This document shows positions 10,162 to 20,589 of a stretch of DNA of 64,000 bases, piece by piece (position 1 is the first letter of the stretch; each line of letters opens with the position of its first letter). The stretch is from Pseudomonas sp. GM41(2012). GTDB lineage: Bacteria; Pseudomonadota; Gammaproteobacteria; Pseudomonadales; Pseudomonadaceae. The stretch lies in assembly GCF_000282315.2 (NCBI RefSeq), contig NZ_AKJN02000006.1, positions 186,001 to 250,000 on the forward strand. Reading direction: 5' to 3'. The notes below the pieces were generated by a model that saw nothing but the letters and a program-made list of their open reading frames with translations, was not told the origin of the DNA and made no database searches. The position numbers and the translations under genes are program-made.

Positions 10162-10989
10162 TCAGCAACCTTGAGGGGTTTCACCACGCGCCAGGCGGGC
10201 ATTGATGTCTTCGATGACGGCCGGCAACTCGACGATGGTGTCGATCAGATAGTGCGGGCGAGAACCTTCGAACATCTTGGTAATGCGGGCACGTTCTTCG
10301 GCCAGTTTGTCAGAGGACAGGGCCTTGAACTGATCGTAGGTCAAGCCCAGCGCGTTGCCGGAACAGGTCAGTGCGACGGTCCACATGCCTGCGCTACGAC
10401 CTTCGAGAATGCCGGGCCAGGTGTCGTCGACCTTCACGCAGGCGGCGACATCGCTGATCCCCAAAGCAATCACATTGGCCAACGCCTGAGCCGGGTGCGG
10501 ACGACCATTGGGCACTTCGTCGGTCGCTACGACGTGGTCGGCGACGTAGCCGTTTTTGCGCGCCAGCTCGACAACTTTCTCCATCACGACTGCCGGATAA
10601 CCGGAGCACGAACCGATTTTCAGACCCTTGTCGCGCAACGCATCGATGGCGTCCAGGGCACCGGGAATCAGCGCGGAGTGCAGGGCGATTTTCTCGATCT
10701 GCAGCGGCATGAAGCGCTCGTAAAGCGCGGTGACATCCTCATCGGTCGGCAGGCGATCGAAGGCCGCACGGTAGCGTTCGGCGATCTGTGGCTGGTTGCA
10801 CAGCGTGCGGATATGATCCCACTTGCCCATGCCCATCGGACCGCGGGCCTCTTCCAGGGAGACGGCGACGCCGAACTCGCCGAACGCCTCGACGAAGATT
10901 TGAGTCGGTGCGAAGGAACCGAAATCAACGACGGTGCCCGCCCAGTCCAGGACCACGGCTTGCAGTTGAGTAGGTTGTTTATAGTGCAT
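10162..10989 (-). CDS. phnX: Phosphonoacetaldehyde hydrolase (copy 2)
   Basis: This second intact 275-residue PhnX has the same catalytic residues as copy 1 (Asp15, Lys56) and the HAD motif KVDDTWPG. It differs at roughly 20 positions, such as [15 protein letters not shown] against [15 protein letters not shown]. No active-site residue is altered, so it is probably functional. It begins 86 bp after the LysR gene on the same strand, and the exaC remnant lies about 50 bp past its stop. A perfect 10-bp-arm hairpin (10119-10140, arms GTGGCCGTCC and GGACGGCCAC) lies between them; a weaker version of this hairpin is present after copy 1. Retention of both copies suggests different induction or substrate supply. 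Confidence 0.95.
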   Translation of the reverse strand: MHYKQPTQLQAVVLDWAGTVVDFGSFAPTQIFVEAFGEFGVAVSLEEARGPMGMGKWDHIRTLCNQPQIAERYRAAFDRLPTDEDVTALYERFMPLQIEKIALHSALIPGALDAIDALRDKGLKIGSCSGYPAVVMEKVVELARKNGYVADHVVATDEVPNGRPHPAQALANVIALGISDVAACVKVDDTWPGILEGRSAGMWTVALTCSGNALGLTYDQFKALSSDKLAEERARITKMFEGSRPHYLIDTIVELPAVIEDINARLARGETPQGC

Positions 10990-11075
10990 GGTGAATCTCC
11001 AATTTTGGGTAGGGGAAGGCCGTCCCTCTTGTCACCAGGAGGTAAGCCTATTGATTGTTGAAACGCGTTACGGAA

Positions 11076-11948
11076 TCAGGTGGTCGGTATGGGACTGGAG
11101 TCGAACAACTCCGCGATCATCGGCCGGTTCCTGCGAATACCCAGGCAGCACAGGTGGTAGTCGATTGAAAACGGGTGATCGACAAAGGTGATCGGCTTGG
11201 TGCCTGGCGTTTCGGCGTACTCGACGGCCGACACGAAACCGATACCGATGCCCTTGGCGATGGCGTGGACAATCGCCTCGCGACTGTTCAATTGCATGAC
11301 ACAGTTCAGATCGACGCCAAGACGCTTGCAGCTTTCTTCCACCAGTTGCCGGGTGCGTGAGCTTTTTTCCCTCAGGACCCACTTTTCGTCGCTGATCTGC
11401 TCGACGTACACCTCTTTCTGCCGGGCCCAGGGATGGTCATCGCGAACCACGGCAATAATCGGATAGCGTCGATAGAGCTGCGTATCAAAGCGCTGGTCGA
11501 ATTCGGAGAGCGCAAGAATCGCCACATCGATGTCGAAGTTGAAAAGCCGATCCAGCGTCTCTTTTTCGGGAGAAAACGACGTTTCCAGTTCAATGTCCGG
11601 ATGCCGCTGCATCAATTCGTAAGTCAGGTTCATCGCAATGGGCGGGGAGACCGCGCCCAAGCGCAGCATCCCGGTTTTGCGTTGCTTGAAACTTTGCAGA
11701 AGTTGCACGGCTTCATCCTCTTGGCCGAACAGGCCCTGGGTGATCGCATAGAGCTTGTGTCCCGCCGAACTCATTTCGATAAACCGGCCTCGGCGATGAA
11801 AGAGTTCCACGGAGAACTTCTTCTCCAGCGCGTTGACCTGTTCACTGACAGTCGGCTGACCAACGCTCAGGTACTCGGCGGCGAGGGTGAAACTGCCGGT
11901 CTTCGCCACCGCATGAAAGGAACGTAGCCACTTGTGGTACTGGTACAT
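11076..11948 (-). CDS. LysR-family regulator of the phosphonate genes
   Basis: It is a 290-residue LysR regulator with an N-terminal winged HTH (residues 5-62: FHAVAKTGSFTLAAEYLSVG, QPTVSEQVNALEKKF) and a two-lobed effector domain. All neighbours are phosphonate genes on the same strand: phnX 86 bp downstream, and a transporter and iron alcohol dehydrogenase upstream. That makes a phosphonate or phosphonoacetaldehyde sensor the best guess. Candidate operators are the ATC-N9-GAT dyads at 9917-9935 and 14601-14615. LysR genes are usually divergent from a target; this one is co-directional and may be part of its own operon. Confidence 0.85.
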   Translation of the reverse strand: MYQYHKWLRSFHAVAKTGSFTLAAEYLSVGQPTVSEQVNALEKKFSVELFHRRGRFIEMSSAGHKLYAITQGLFGQEDEAVQLLQSFKQRKTGMLRLGAVSPPIAMNLTYELMQRHPDIELETSFSPEKETLDRLFNFDIDVAILALSEFDQRFDTQLYRRYPIIAVVRDDHPWARQKEVYVEQISDEKWVLREKSSRTRQLVEESCKRLGVDLNCVMQLNSREAIVHAIAKGIGIGFVSAVEYAETPGTKPITFVDHPFSIDYHLCCLGIRRNRPMIAELFDSSPIPTT

Positions 11949-12002
11949 AGAAGATCCTGTTCCTGAGCCGCCGCTGTTGATTCAAGCCTCTGTGCCGGGC
12001 CA

Positions 12003-13298
12003 TCAGCGTCTGATGAACAGCGCGACCACCGCACTGCACAGGCATGCAGCCGTAACCACGATGAAGATCAGAGACGTGTTGCCGGTACTGTCGAGCATAC
12101 TGCCGATCAGCGGTTCCGCCAGGCCGGCGAACAGATAGGACGAGAAGTTCATCACACCGGTTGCCGTGCCCGCGCGCTTTGCGCCGACCAGGTCCGGGCA
12201 GAGCGCCCAGAAACTCGACGCCGGGCCGTAGACGAAGAAACCGCAAAGGAACAACGCTACAAGACCGGTCGCGCTATGAGGTGCAAGGGTCCACATCCAC
12301 AGGCTCGTGCCTGCCCCCAGGAACATGTAGAGCATGATCGCCAGGTAGCGTTTGGAGCCGAACAGCTTGTCCGATATCCAGCCATTACTGAGCGCGCCGA
12401 TGGCCATGCCCACTGGCAGGGCAACCGTGATCCACTTCGGATCGATCATGCTGTCGCCGCTTTTCCAGTTGGCACCCAGAAAGTGCACCGGTACCCAGAC
12501 GATCAAGCCATAGCGAGCGGCGTTCTGAAAACCCAGGGACACCGCAGCGATGATCAAACGAAAGTTCTTCAGCACGGCTTTGTAGCGTTGCGCGGAGGTT
12601 TCGACTTCGCCGTGTGCCACTTCATGATTTTTGTCATCGGCATTGGCGACGCCGGTATCGGCGAGCGGCTCGAAACCCATGTCCTGCGGACGTTCACGCG
12701 CCACCAGGTAGAAAATGATGCCACCCGCCAGCATCAACAGCACGGGCAACCGGAAGATCCAGCGCCACTCCAGATGCATGACCTCAAGCACTACGATGGA
12801 GGTCACATAAGAAAGGACCGAGGCGCAACCGGCGGCGAACACATAAAAGCCATAGACCTTGCCGCGCTCACCGGCGCTCCACCAATTGGAGATCAATCGA
12901 CTGCCTGGCGCCCAGCCCAATGCCTGGAAGTATCCATTGATGCCCCAGGGCAGGATCAGCGCGGAAAAACTACTGGCGAAGCTGGTCGCCCAGTTGGCGC
13001 CGCAGGACAGTACGGCGCCAAGGGTCATGATGCGTCGGCCGCCGAACTTGTCGGCGAGGTTGCCGTTGATGGCCTGGCCAATGGCATAGGCCCAGAGCAT
13101 CGCAGCCGATGCCCACCCAAGGTGTTCCTTGGTAAAACCGAACTCGGCCTGAATGCCTGGAATGGCAAAACCGAAGGTTTGCCGTCCCGTGTAGAAAAAC
13201 AGATAACAGAACATCGCCGCCAGCAGCATGCGCCACTGGGCGACTCGAAACGACGAGGTGGAGACTGCGATACCTGGCATGGTTTGGGCACGATTCAT
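12003..13298 (-). CDS. Second OPA-type MFS transporter
   Basis: This 431-residue, 12-TM major facilitator belongs to the same broad group as the transporter at 7011-8351 but is clearly divergent. Its N-terminus has MFCYLFFYTGRQTFGFAIPG, and the first cytoplasmic loop is GNLADKFGGRRIM. It follows the iron alcohol dehydrogenase by 125 bp; a hairpin with arms CCCTCCGA and TCGGAGGG lies in that gap without a T tract. It precedes the LysR gene. Its position between a phosphonate-type alcohol dehydrogenase and phnX suggests uptake of a phosphonate alcohol or a similar organophosphonate. The cargo is inference. Confidence 0.8.
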   Translation of the reverse strand: MNRAQTMPGIAVSTSSFRVAQWRMLLAAMFCYLFFYTGRQTFGFAIPGIQAEFGFTKEHLGWASAAMLWAYAIGQAINGNLADKFGGRRIMTLGAVLSCGANWATSFASSFSALILPWGINGYFQALGWAPGSRLISNWWSAGERGKVYGFYVFAAGCASVLSYVTSIVVLEVMHLEWRWIFRLPVLLMLAGGIIFYLVARERPQDMGFEPLADTGVANADDKNHEVAHGEVETSAQRYKAVLKNFRLIIAAVSLGFQNAARYGLIVWVPVHFLGANWKSGDSMIDPKWITVALPVGMAIGALSNGWISDKLFGSKRYLAIMLYMFLGAGTSLWMWTLAPHSATGLVALFLCGFFVYGPASSFWALCPDLVGAKRAGTATGVMNFSSYLFAGLAEPLIGSMLDSTGNTSLIFIVVTAACLCSAVVALFIRR

Positions 13299-13423
13299 GA
13301 TCTTTTCCTTATTATTGTTCGGTCCCTCCGAATGGCGTCGGAGGGTGCACTCTTTTGTGGGTGCAGCAGGAAATCGTCGCGGTTCGTTACGCCGCTGGCG
13401 GTGCTTGGTTGGGCTGGCGGATG

Positions 13424-14515
13424 TCAGGCGGCTTGTGAACCGATGAAGTTCTTGCCGCGTGCGCCTTGCATGGCGAAATTGATCATCTCTTCAGCCTCCT
13501 TTGCCGTGACGCCGTAGTCGGCAAATTCGGTTTTCACGTCAAGGCTGTGCAAGAACTCGCGCAACTGGCTTTGGGCCTTGTGCAAGTCATTGCCGAAAAT
13601 TCGCTGAAGCGTTCGGTCGCGTGCTTCGTCATGGCCCCAGGCAAGGCCCAGAACCAGCGGGAGGGTGAAGGAGCAGGCGATGCCATGCGGTAGGCCATAG
13701 CGCAGGGTCATTTCGTAAGAGATCGAATGGGCCAGTGCAGTTTTGGTATTGGAAAATGCCATCCCGGCTTTGAGTGCCGCGAGCGCCATCCTGGAGCGCA
13801 GCTCTTTGTTGGACAAATCACGGCGCAGCAATGGCAAGCAGTGCAGGATGTCCTCAATGGCAGCGATAGCGTAGGTGTCCGAAATCGGATTGGCATTGAT
13901 GTTCCAGATCGACTCCAGCGCATGCGACAGGGCATCGAGGCCCGTAGACACGGTGACGCCGGCCGGAACCGTCAGCATCAACTGCGGATCGACAATGGCT
14001 ACTTTCGGCCAGGTGCATTCCAGGTGCAGGGAGTATTTCTTGTGGCTGGCAGAGTCCCAGATAGTCGCCCATGGTGTGACTTCGCTGCCGGTACCCGCCG
14101 TGGTCGGGGCTGCAATCAGTAACTTGCTGCGCGCCGGGACGAAGGGTTTACCGGTTGCCAGCAACGCGAGCAACTCATCGAAGCAACCCGATTCGGTACC
14201 CACAATCAACGCCTTGGCGGTGTCGATGGCGCTGCCACCGCCTACGGCAACGACCGTATGGCAGTCGCCGGCTTCCTGCCAAAAACGCTCATAAGTATCG
14301 CGTAACTGGGCCACGTCCGGATTGGGCTGGACATCCTCGATGATGTACACCAATCGATCGCCCAGCAGGTCCTGAATGCGATCCACTAATCCCAGCCCAC
14401 GAGCTTCGGGAAAGGTCACAAGAGCGACTTTCTGGTTTTCAGTGATTTCGGCAAGTTCGAGAAGGCTGCTCCAGCCGAAGCGGGTATCAACCGGATTATG
14501 GAAGCGGGCAGTCAT
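13424..14515 (-). CDS. Iron-containing alcohol dehydrogenase associated with phosphonate metabolism
   Basis: This 363-residue group III alcohol dehydrogenase has the nucleotide-binding GGGSAIDTAK (92-101) and the metal ligands Asp194, His198, His263 and His277 (GLDALSHALE, AHSISYEM, GLPHGIA). TTAGTGSEVTPWAT is also typical. A subgroup of this family is tied to phosphonate operons, and phosphonoacetaldehyde reductases belong to it. Here it could oxidise 2-hydroxyethylphosphonate to phosphonoacetaldehyde, or run in reverse. It is the first gene of a minus-strand run (dehydrogenase, transporter, LysR, phnX), with a LysR-like dyad in its promoter region. Direction and substrate are inference. Confidence 0.85.
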   Translation of the reverse strand: MTARFHNPVDTRFGWSSLLELAEITENQKVALVTFPEARGLGLVDRIQDLLGDRLVYIIEDVQPNPDVAQLRDTYERFWQEAGDCHTVVAVGGGSAIDTAKALIVGTESGCFDELLALLATGKPFVPARSKLLIAAPTTAGTGSEVTPWATIWDSASHKKYSLHLECTWPKVAIVDPQLMLTVPAGVTVSTGLDALSHALESIWNINANPISDTYAIAAIEDILHCLPLLRRDLSNKELRSRMALAALKAGMAFSNTKTALAHSISYEMTLRYGLPHGIACSFTLPLVLGLAWGHDEARDRTLQRIFGNDLHKAQSQLREFLHSLDVKTEFADYGVTAKEAEEMINFAMQGARGKNFIGSQAA

Positions 14516-14817
14516 GGCGGGGCCTTTATTTTTGTTGTTGAAGGTGGCCCATGATCGAGGACCCTCAACAACAGCTCAAATCGATAAATCGCAGGCTTTC
14601 ATCGGCTGAGCCGATAACAGATCCAAGGGGGGGCGTTGGTTGCGCGTGAAGGATTGAGTGGTGGGTCCCGCGCTGGATGGCGTTTGCGCAATGCGCTGGA
14701 CACCGCACCGCGACGATCAGCGTGAGGGAGATGTCGACCCGCTCAGTTGGATCACCCTTTCAACCGCCCCCGACCCAAAGTAGACACGTAATCGCGTGTT
14801 TCTTTTTGCGAGCCCTG
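14516..14817. promoter_or_regulatory. Intergenic promoter region of the iron alcohol dehydrogenase
   Basis: These 302 bp hold no gene. They contain the dyad at 14601-14615, within a plausible distance of the dehydrogenase start. I see no clear terminator for the molybdenum enzyme gene, which ends at 14818 from the other side. Confidence 0.4.
14601..14615. promoter_or_regulatory. Candidate LysR operator upstream of the Fe-alcohol dehydrogenase
   Basis: ATCGGCTGAGCCGAT is a perfect 7-bp-arm palindrome around one central base, of ATC-N9-GAT form. It lies 86 bp from the start codon. It shares the pattern ATCGnnTnnGCCGAT with the site upstream of phnW. Confidence 0.45.
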
Positions 14818-17058
14818 TCACGTCAGCTTGAAGGGCAGCTCACGCACCGGCTTACCGGTGAGGCGTGCGACTGCATTCGCAAAGGCGGGGGCCAACGGCG
14901 GCAGGCCGGGTTCACCCATCCCGGTGGGTGGCTCAGCGCTTGGCACGACATGAATGGAAAACTCCGGCATATCGGTGATGCGCGGAACGCTGAAATCAGC
15001 AAAATTACTCTGCTGTACGACACCCTCTTTCAAGGTGATGGCACCGCCCGGCAGGCACATCGACAGCCCCATAACGGCGGCACCTTGTACTTGGGCCTCA
15101 ACACTGCGCGGGTTGACGACCAGGTTGCAGTGCACGCCAGCGGTCACATGGTGCAATACCGGACGGCCGTTCTGCACCGAGGCTTGCACAACGTATGCGA
15201 CTACCGAACTGAATGACTCGTGTACCGCAATCCCCCATGCACGACCAGCAGGCAACTCGCGTTTGCCGTACTCGCTCTTGTCCACCGCCAGTTGCAACGC
15301 AGCGCGATGACGCGGACTTTGATCGGCAAACAGTTTCATCCTGTAAGCCACAGGGTCCTGTTTGGTTGTTCGGGCGATCTCATCGATCAACGTCTCCATC
15401 ACGAAGGCTGTGTGGGTGGAGCCCACACTGCGCCACCACAACACCGGCACGTTGAGTTTTGGGTGATGCACCGTCAAGCGCATTGGCAGTGGGTAGGGAT
15501 CGCGCAGACCTTCCGTTGTCGTGGGGTCTATGCCGTTTTTCACCCGTCCCCCGAACATGGTGCCACTGATGATGGACTGTCCTACCACGACGTGGTCCCA
15601 GGCCAGCACCTTGCCGCTGTCGTCAAAACCGATCCGGGCGCGGTGCAAATGCATAGGGCGGTAATAGCCGCCTTTGATATCGTCCTCGCGGCTCCACAGC
15701 GTGCGCACCGGTACATTTAAACCGGCCATTCGCGCGGCCTTGGCCACCTCGCATGCCAGCACCACAATGTCGCTGGTGGCTATGCCTCGCCGGCCAAAAC
15801 CGCCGCCAGCCGTCTGCACATTGATTTGAATTTGCTCGGGCTTGAGGTTTAGTACGCGTGCGGCCGCGGCGCTGTCGGCCCCGGCAAACTGGGTACCCAC
15901 CCATAACTCGCAGCGTTCCTCGGACAGTTTGACTGTGCAGTTCAACGGTTCCATTGGCGCATGGGCCAGGTAAGGAAACACGAACTCGGCCTCTAATTGA
16001 TGGGGTGCTGTTTCCAGTGGCGCCATGTCCGCCTCGAATAGCGTTGGACCAGGACGACCCGCGAGCTCCCGGTAGTCGGCCAACTGCTTTTCGCTATCGA
16101 CCCTCTCAACAGTTGACGTATCCCATTGCAGTTTCAGTGCATCACGCCCTTGTTTGGCTTGCCAGTAACCGTCAGCGATGACAGTCACGCCTTCGGCCCC
16201 CCCATCAAGCGGGACGCGCAGCACTGCCTTCACGCCGGTAATGGCGCGTGCAGCGCTGTCATCCAAAGAGGAAATTCTGGCACCGAATACCGGCGGTCGG
16301 GCCACCACGGCAGTCAACTGTCCCGGCAGTTTCATGTCGATGCCGAAATCCTGCTGGCCACTGCTTTTGGCTTTGGCATCGATGCGGGTGGTGGCATGGC
16401 CAATGATTCGGAAGTCTTTGGGATCCTTGAGCGTGATCGTTTCGGGCACGGGCAGCGCCATCGCGGCCTCGGCCAGTTCACCATAGCTCGCTTTGCGGCC
16501 TGCCGGGCCGAACACCATTCCAGATTGCGTGCTCAGGCTGGCCACATCCACGTTCCAGCGCGTGGCCGCCGTGGCGAGCAGCATGGCGCGAGCGCGGGCA
16601 CCCAGTTCGCGGTACTGGGTATAGCTGTTCTTGATCGAATTGGAACCGCCAGTAAGGTGCATGCCAAAGAGTGGGTCCTGGTAGGCAATGTCGCTTGTGC
16701 CGTTGCGACTGCGCACGAGACTCCAATCAGCATCAAGCTCTTCTGCGAGGATCATCGGTAGGCCAGTCTGCACGCCCTGACCGAACTCCAACCGGTTGAT
16801 GGTTACGGTGACTTCCCCATTGGGCGCTATCTGCACGAATGCCGAGGGTTGTTGACTCGGCTTGAGAGGCTCTGCGCGGTTGTCGCCAGGCTGTTGTGCC
16901 AAGGCCAGCTGAGGAAATGCCCCCAGCGCTAGGCCGCCGACACCAAGGATTTTCAGGAAGCTGCGGCGGGGGAGTGTGGTGGGGCCGTCGATCTGGTCGC
17001 GCTCGAGCATGTGTTGCAATACGCGGGGGAGCTCGTCTGGGTAGGTGTCGTTGAACAT
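14818..17058 (-). CDS. Tat-exported molybdenum hydroxylase, large subunit (IorB-like)
   Basis: This is the molybdopterin-binding subunit of a xanthine-dehydrogenase-family enzyme, 746 residues, closest in architecture to isoquinoline 1-oxidoreductase beta or periplasmic aldehyde oxidases. A twin-arginine signal (PRRSFLKILGVGG, Arg31-Arg32) predicts export as a folded cofactor-loaded complex. The C-terminal PTGMGEPGLPP supplies the catalytic glutamate (Glu716) of the family, and GGGFGRRG is a pterin-contact loop. It starts 12 bp after the 2Fe-2S subunit gene. No FAD subunit gene is present, so electrons probably pass to a cytochrome. With its neighbours it may oxidise toxic aldehydes or N-heterocycles. 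The true substrate cannot be read from sequence. Confidence 0.88.
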   Translation of the reverse strand: MFNDTYPDELPRVLQHMLERDQIDGPTTLPRRSFLKILGVGGLALGAFPQLALAQQPGDNRAEPLKPSQQPSAFVQIAPNGEVTVTINRLEFGQGVQTGLPMILAEELDADWSLVRSRNGTSDIAYQDPLFGMHLTGGSNSIKNSYTQYRELGARARAMLLATAATRWNVDVASLSTQSGMVFGPAGRKASYGELAEAAMALPVPETITLKDPKDFRIIGHATTRIDAKAKSSGQQDFGIDMKLPGQLTAVVARPPVFGARISSLDDSAARAITGVKAVLRVPLDGGAEGVTVIADGYWQAKQGRDALKLQWDTSTVERVDSEKQLADYRELAGRPGPTLFEADMAPLETAPHQLEAEFVFPYLAHAPMEPLNCTVKLSEERCELWVGTQFAGADSAAAARVLNLKPEQIQINVQTAGGGFGRRGIATSDIVVLACEVAKAARMAGLNVPVRTLWSREDDIKGGYYRPMHLHRARIGFDDSGKVLAWDHVVVGQSIISGTMFGGRVKNGIDPTTTEGLRDPYPLPMRLTVHHPKLNVPVLWWRSVGSTHTAFVMETLIDEIARTTKQDPVAYRMKLFADQSPRHRAALQLAVDKSEYGKRELPAGRAWGIAVHESFSSVVAYVVQASVQNGRPVLHHVTAGVHCNLVVNPRSVEAQVQGAAVMGLSMCLPGGAITLKEGVVQQSNFADFSVPRITDMPEFSIHVVPSAEPPTGMGEPGLPPLAPAFANAVARLTGKPVRELPFKLT

Positions 17059-17070
17059 GGCAAGCTCCAG

Positions 17071-17544
17071 TCAGGCGAGGGCTTTGGCGGCATCAGCCAC
17101 CGCCGCGCGGATACGAGCGTAAGTGCCACAGCGGCAGATGTTGCCAGCCATGGCCGAGTCGATCTCGGCCGCCGTGGGCTGCTTGCCCTTGGGTTGGGCC
17201 TTGAGGAAAGCCGTCGCGCTCATGATCTGGCCGCTCTGGCAATAGCCGCATTGCGCGACGTCGTGTTTGACCCATGCCTCGTGCACGGCTGTACCCACCG
17301 GGTCACTGCCATTGGTTGCTGCTTCGATGGTGGTGATCTTCCTGCCCTCGGCGGCCGCGATAGGCGTGACGCAGGAACGAATGGCCTGGCCATCAAGGTG
17401 AACAGTACAAGCGCCGCATAGCGCTACGCCGCAGCCAAACTTGGTGCCGGTCATGCCCAGCGCGTCGCGCAGAGTCCAGAGAATCGGGGTGCCAGGGTCT
17501 ACGTCAACCGTGTAGTCACGGCCATTGATATTGAGGGCGCTCAT
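17071..17544 (-). CDS. (2Fe-2S)-binding small subunit of the molybdenum hydroxylase (IorA-like)
   Basis: This 157-residue electron-transfer subunit binds two 2Fe-2S clusters: the plant-ferredoxin-like Cys38, Cys43, Cys46, Cys58 (FGCGVALCGACTVHL) and the helical-domain Cys99, Cys102, Cys137, Cys139 (CGYCQSGQ, NICRCGTY). It has no signal of its own and should travel with the Tat-tagged large subunit. I chose ATG 17544 because GGAGAG lies about 10 bp upstream; an ATG six codons earlier has no ribosome site. It is the first gene of the operon, and its promoter carries a candidate AraC site at 17597-17656. Confidence 0.92.
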   Translation of the reverse strand: MSALNINGRDYTVDVDPGTPILWTLRDALGMTGTKFGCGVALCGACTVHLDGQAIRSCVTPIAAAEGRKITTIEAATNGSDPVGTAVHEAWVKHDVAQCGYCQSGQIMSATAFLKAQPKGKQPTAAEIDSAMAGNICRCGTYARIRAAVADAAKALA

Positions 17545-17596
17545 AGTGGGACAGCTCTCCATGAATGAGTGGGATCAGTGTTCCGGGCGTTTACCC

Positions 17597-17656
17597 ACTG
17601 TAGCGCCGTACTTCCTGGATCGATTGCGCGATCCGCTTCAATGATTGCCCAATTTG
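17597..17656 (-). promoter_or_regulatory. Candidate AraC-type operator and -10 box of the molybdenum hydroxylase operon
   Basis: On the minus strand, half-sites CAAATTGGGCAA (17656-17645) and CGGATCGCGCAA (17635-17624) start exactly 21 bp apart. TACAGT (17602-17597) follows after 21 bp. Spacing matches the three plus-strand sites at 17717, 20442 and 22359, though the half-sites here are the most diverged of the four. Confidence 0.5.
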
Positions 17657-17716
17657 ACGGATGAGCTGAGCGTCACGAGCGCGACCAAGACGCTTGAAAT
17701 TCTTCAATCGGTGATT

Positions 17717-18972
<1,256 letters not shown>

Positions 18973-19052
18973 GCAATGAATGCGCCGATTGATGCAGCAA
19001 GCAAAAGGGGAGGCTCGGCACAATAGGTGCTCGTTAGAAGAGGAACAATCAC

Positions 19053-19895
19053 ATGCCTGAGAGAAAAGTTTGGTTTATCACCGGTGCTGGCCGTGGACTG
19101 GGTGTAGACATCGCCAAAGCGGCACTCGCTGCCGGACATGCCGTCGTTGCCACCGGCCGGGATGCCGGGAAAGTGCTGGCGGCAATCGGCGAGCATGAAG
19201 ACTTGCTGACCCTCAAGCTCGACGTTACCCGTCCCGATGATGCCCAAGATGCGGTCGAGGCCGCCATCGGCAAGTTCGGGCGGATTGACGTACTGGTCAA
19301 CAACGCGGGTAACTTCTATGCGGGTTTCTTCGAAGAGCTCAGCCCGGAACAGGTGCGCAGCCAGATAGAAACACTGCTGTTTGGACCGATGAACGTCGCT
19401 CGTGCAGCACTGCCGGTGATGCGCAAGCAGCGCTCCGGTCTGCTGCTGACGATTTCCTCCACGGCGGGCATCGCTGGCGGCATGTTCTGTACGGCTTATG
19501 CGGCAGCGAAATTTGGCCTCGAAGGATGGATCGAGTCGCTCGCGCCAGAGATCGCCCCCTTGGGCATACGCACGATGTTGGTCGAGCCCGGTTTCTTCCG
19601 CACAGAACTGCTGACGGCCGATTCCACCACCTACGCGCTCCCCTCCATCAACGACTATGCCCAGCGGACGCGAGAGACCGTCACGGCCTGGAGTGGCATG
19701 GACGGCAAACAGGGCGGTGACCCTGCCAAGCTCGCCAACGCGATTGTGCAGCTTGCAGGGCTCGACGAGCCGCCGGTTCGTTTCGCCGCGGGCGCCGACG
19801 CGGTGCAGACCTTCGAGGCCAAGGCCAACGCGCTACTGGCACAGGCCGACGCCTATCGTCAGCTGTCGTCCTCTCTTGCTCACGACGATGCCTGA
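19053..19895 (+). CDS. Short-chain dehydrogenase/reductase
   Basis: This 280-residue classical SDR has the Rossmann motif TGAGRGLG (10-17), NNAG at 83-86, and the catalytic Ser135/Ser136, Tyr149, Lys153 (YAAAK). The GR pair after the second strand (TGRD) suggests NADP(H). It has no signal peptide and is cytoplasmic. GAGGAA precedes the start. It follows the aldo/keto reductase by 80 bp without an obvious operator of its own, so it is probably read from the same promoter. Reduction of a small carbonyl compound is the likely role; the substrate is unknown. Confidence 0.9.
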   Translation: MPERKVWFITGAGRGLGVDIAKAALAAGHAVVATGRDAGKVLAAIGEHEDLLTLKLDVTRPDDAQDAVEAAIGKFGRIDVLVNNAGNFYAGFFEELSPEQVRSQIETLLFGPMNVARAALPVMRKQRSGLLLTISSTAGIAGGMFCTAYAAAKFGLEGWIESLAPEIAPLGIRTMLVEPGFFRTELLTADSTTYALPSINDYAQRTRETVTAWSGMDGKQGGDPAKLANAIVQLAGLDEPPVRFAAGADAVQTFEAKANALLAQADAYRQLSSSLAHDDA

Positions 19896-19961
19896 CGCTC
19901 GTCAACATCTCATCCATCGCCGGCCGTTTACAAACGACTGACAAAGAAAGGGGAAACCAAC

Positions 19962-20378
19962 ATGGAAACGGGATCAAAAAAGCTTCTGATGAAGCGCTTC
20001 ACTGATTTCATAAACACCGCGAGCGATGAGTTGGCCGGGGAGCTGATCTCCCCGCAGGCGATGTTTTTCGTTCCGGGGCGTTCTGAGCCTTTGCAGGGGC
20101 CGGACGGCTATCAGCAGATCATCGCGATGATGCGCGCTGGCTTTCCGGATATTCAGTGGACGCTTGAGGAACTGATTGTTGAGGGCGACAGGGTGGCCGC
20201 GCGCTTTACGATGCGCGGTACGCATCTTGGCAGCTTCCTGGGTGTTCCACCCTCCGGCAAGACTATCGAGGTCAAGGCGGTCAATTTCTATCGGTTCGCC
20301 GATGGTCAAATCGTTGAAGAGCATGGTCAGCCTGACCTGCTGGGTTTGCTGCAGCAGATCGGTGCGGTACCGCTATAG
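19962..20378 (+). CDS. SnoaL-like (NTF2-fold) protein
   Basis: This 138-residue protein has the cone-shaped NTF2/SnoaL pattern: an N-terminal helix (MKRFTDFINTASDELAGELI), then FFVPG, GPDGYQQIIAMMRAGFPDIQW, and the strands VEGDRVAARFTMRGTHLG and KAVNFYRFADGQIVEEH. Members are ester cyclases, hydrolases or small binding proteins, and no function can be assigned from sequence. AAAGAAAGGGG precedes the start. It follows the SDR by 66 bp and is probably in the same transcript. Confidence 0.85.
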   Translation: METGSKKLLMKRFTDFINTASDELAGELISPQAMFFVPGRSEPLQGPDGYQQIIAMMRAGFPDIQWTLEELIVEGDRVAARFTMRGTHLGSFLGVPPSGKTIEVKAVNFYRFADGQIVEEHGQPDLLGLLQQIGAVPL

Positions 20379-20441
20379 GTTCACCGTCGGCCTCAGGTGT
20401 CCATGCATCCGTAACCGGACACCTGTTTAGCGTCAATTCGC

Positions 20442-20501
20442 TGAATCAGGCAGTAGAAGCAGCAGAACCGGCAACTCCCTCCTGGCACACCCTCACATAC
20501 T
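20442..20501 (+). promoter_or_regulatory. Candidate AraC-type operator and -10 box upstream of the DUF1330 gene
   Basis: Half-sites TGAATCAGGCAG (20442-20453) and CAGAACCGGCAA (20463-20474) are 21 bp apart. CATACT at 20496-20501 follows after 21 bp, the same as at 17717-17776. The predicted leader to ATG 20590 is about 80 bases. Confidence 0.6.
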
Positions 20502-20589
20502 TTGAAAACCACGATGGCCCATCGATGACCAATCCGGCTCGTCTGGGGTTTCGTTCTGTCCGTTATTCAAGTTCATGGGAGTTCATACG

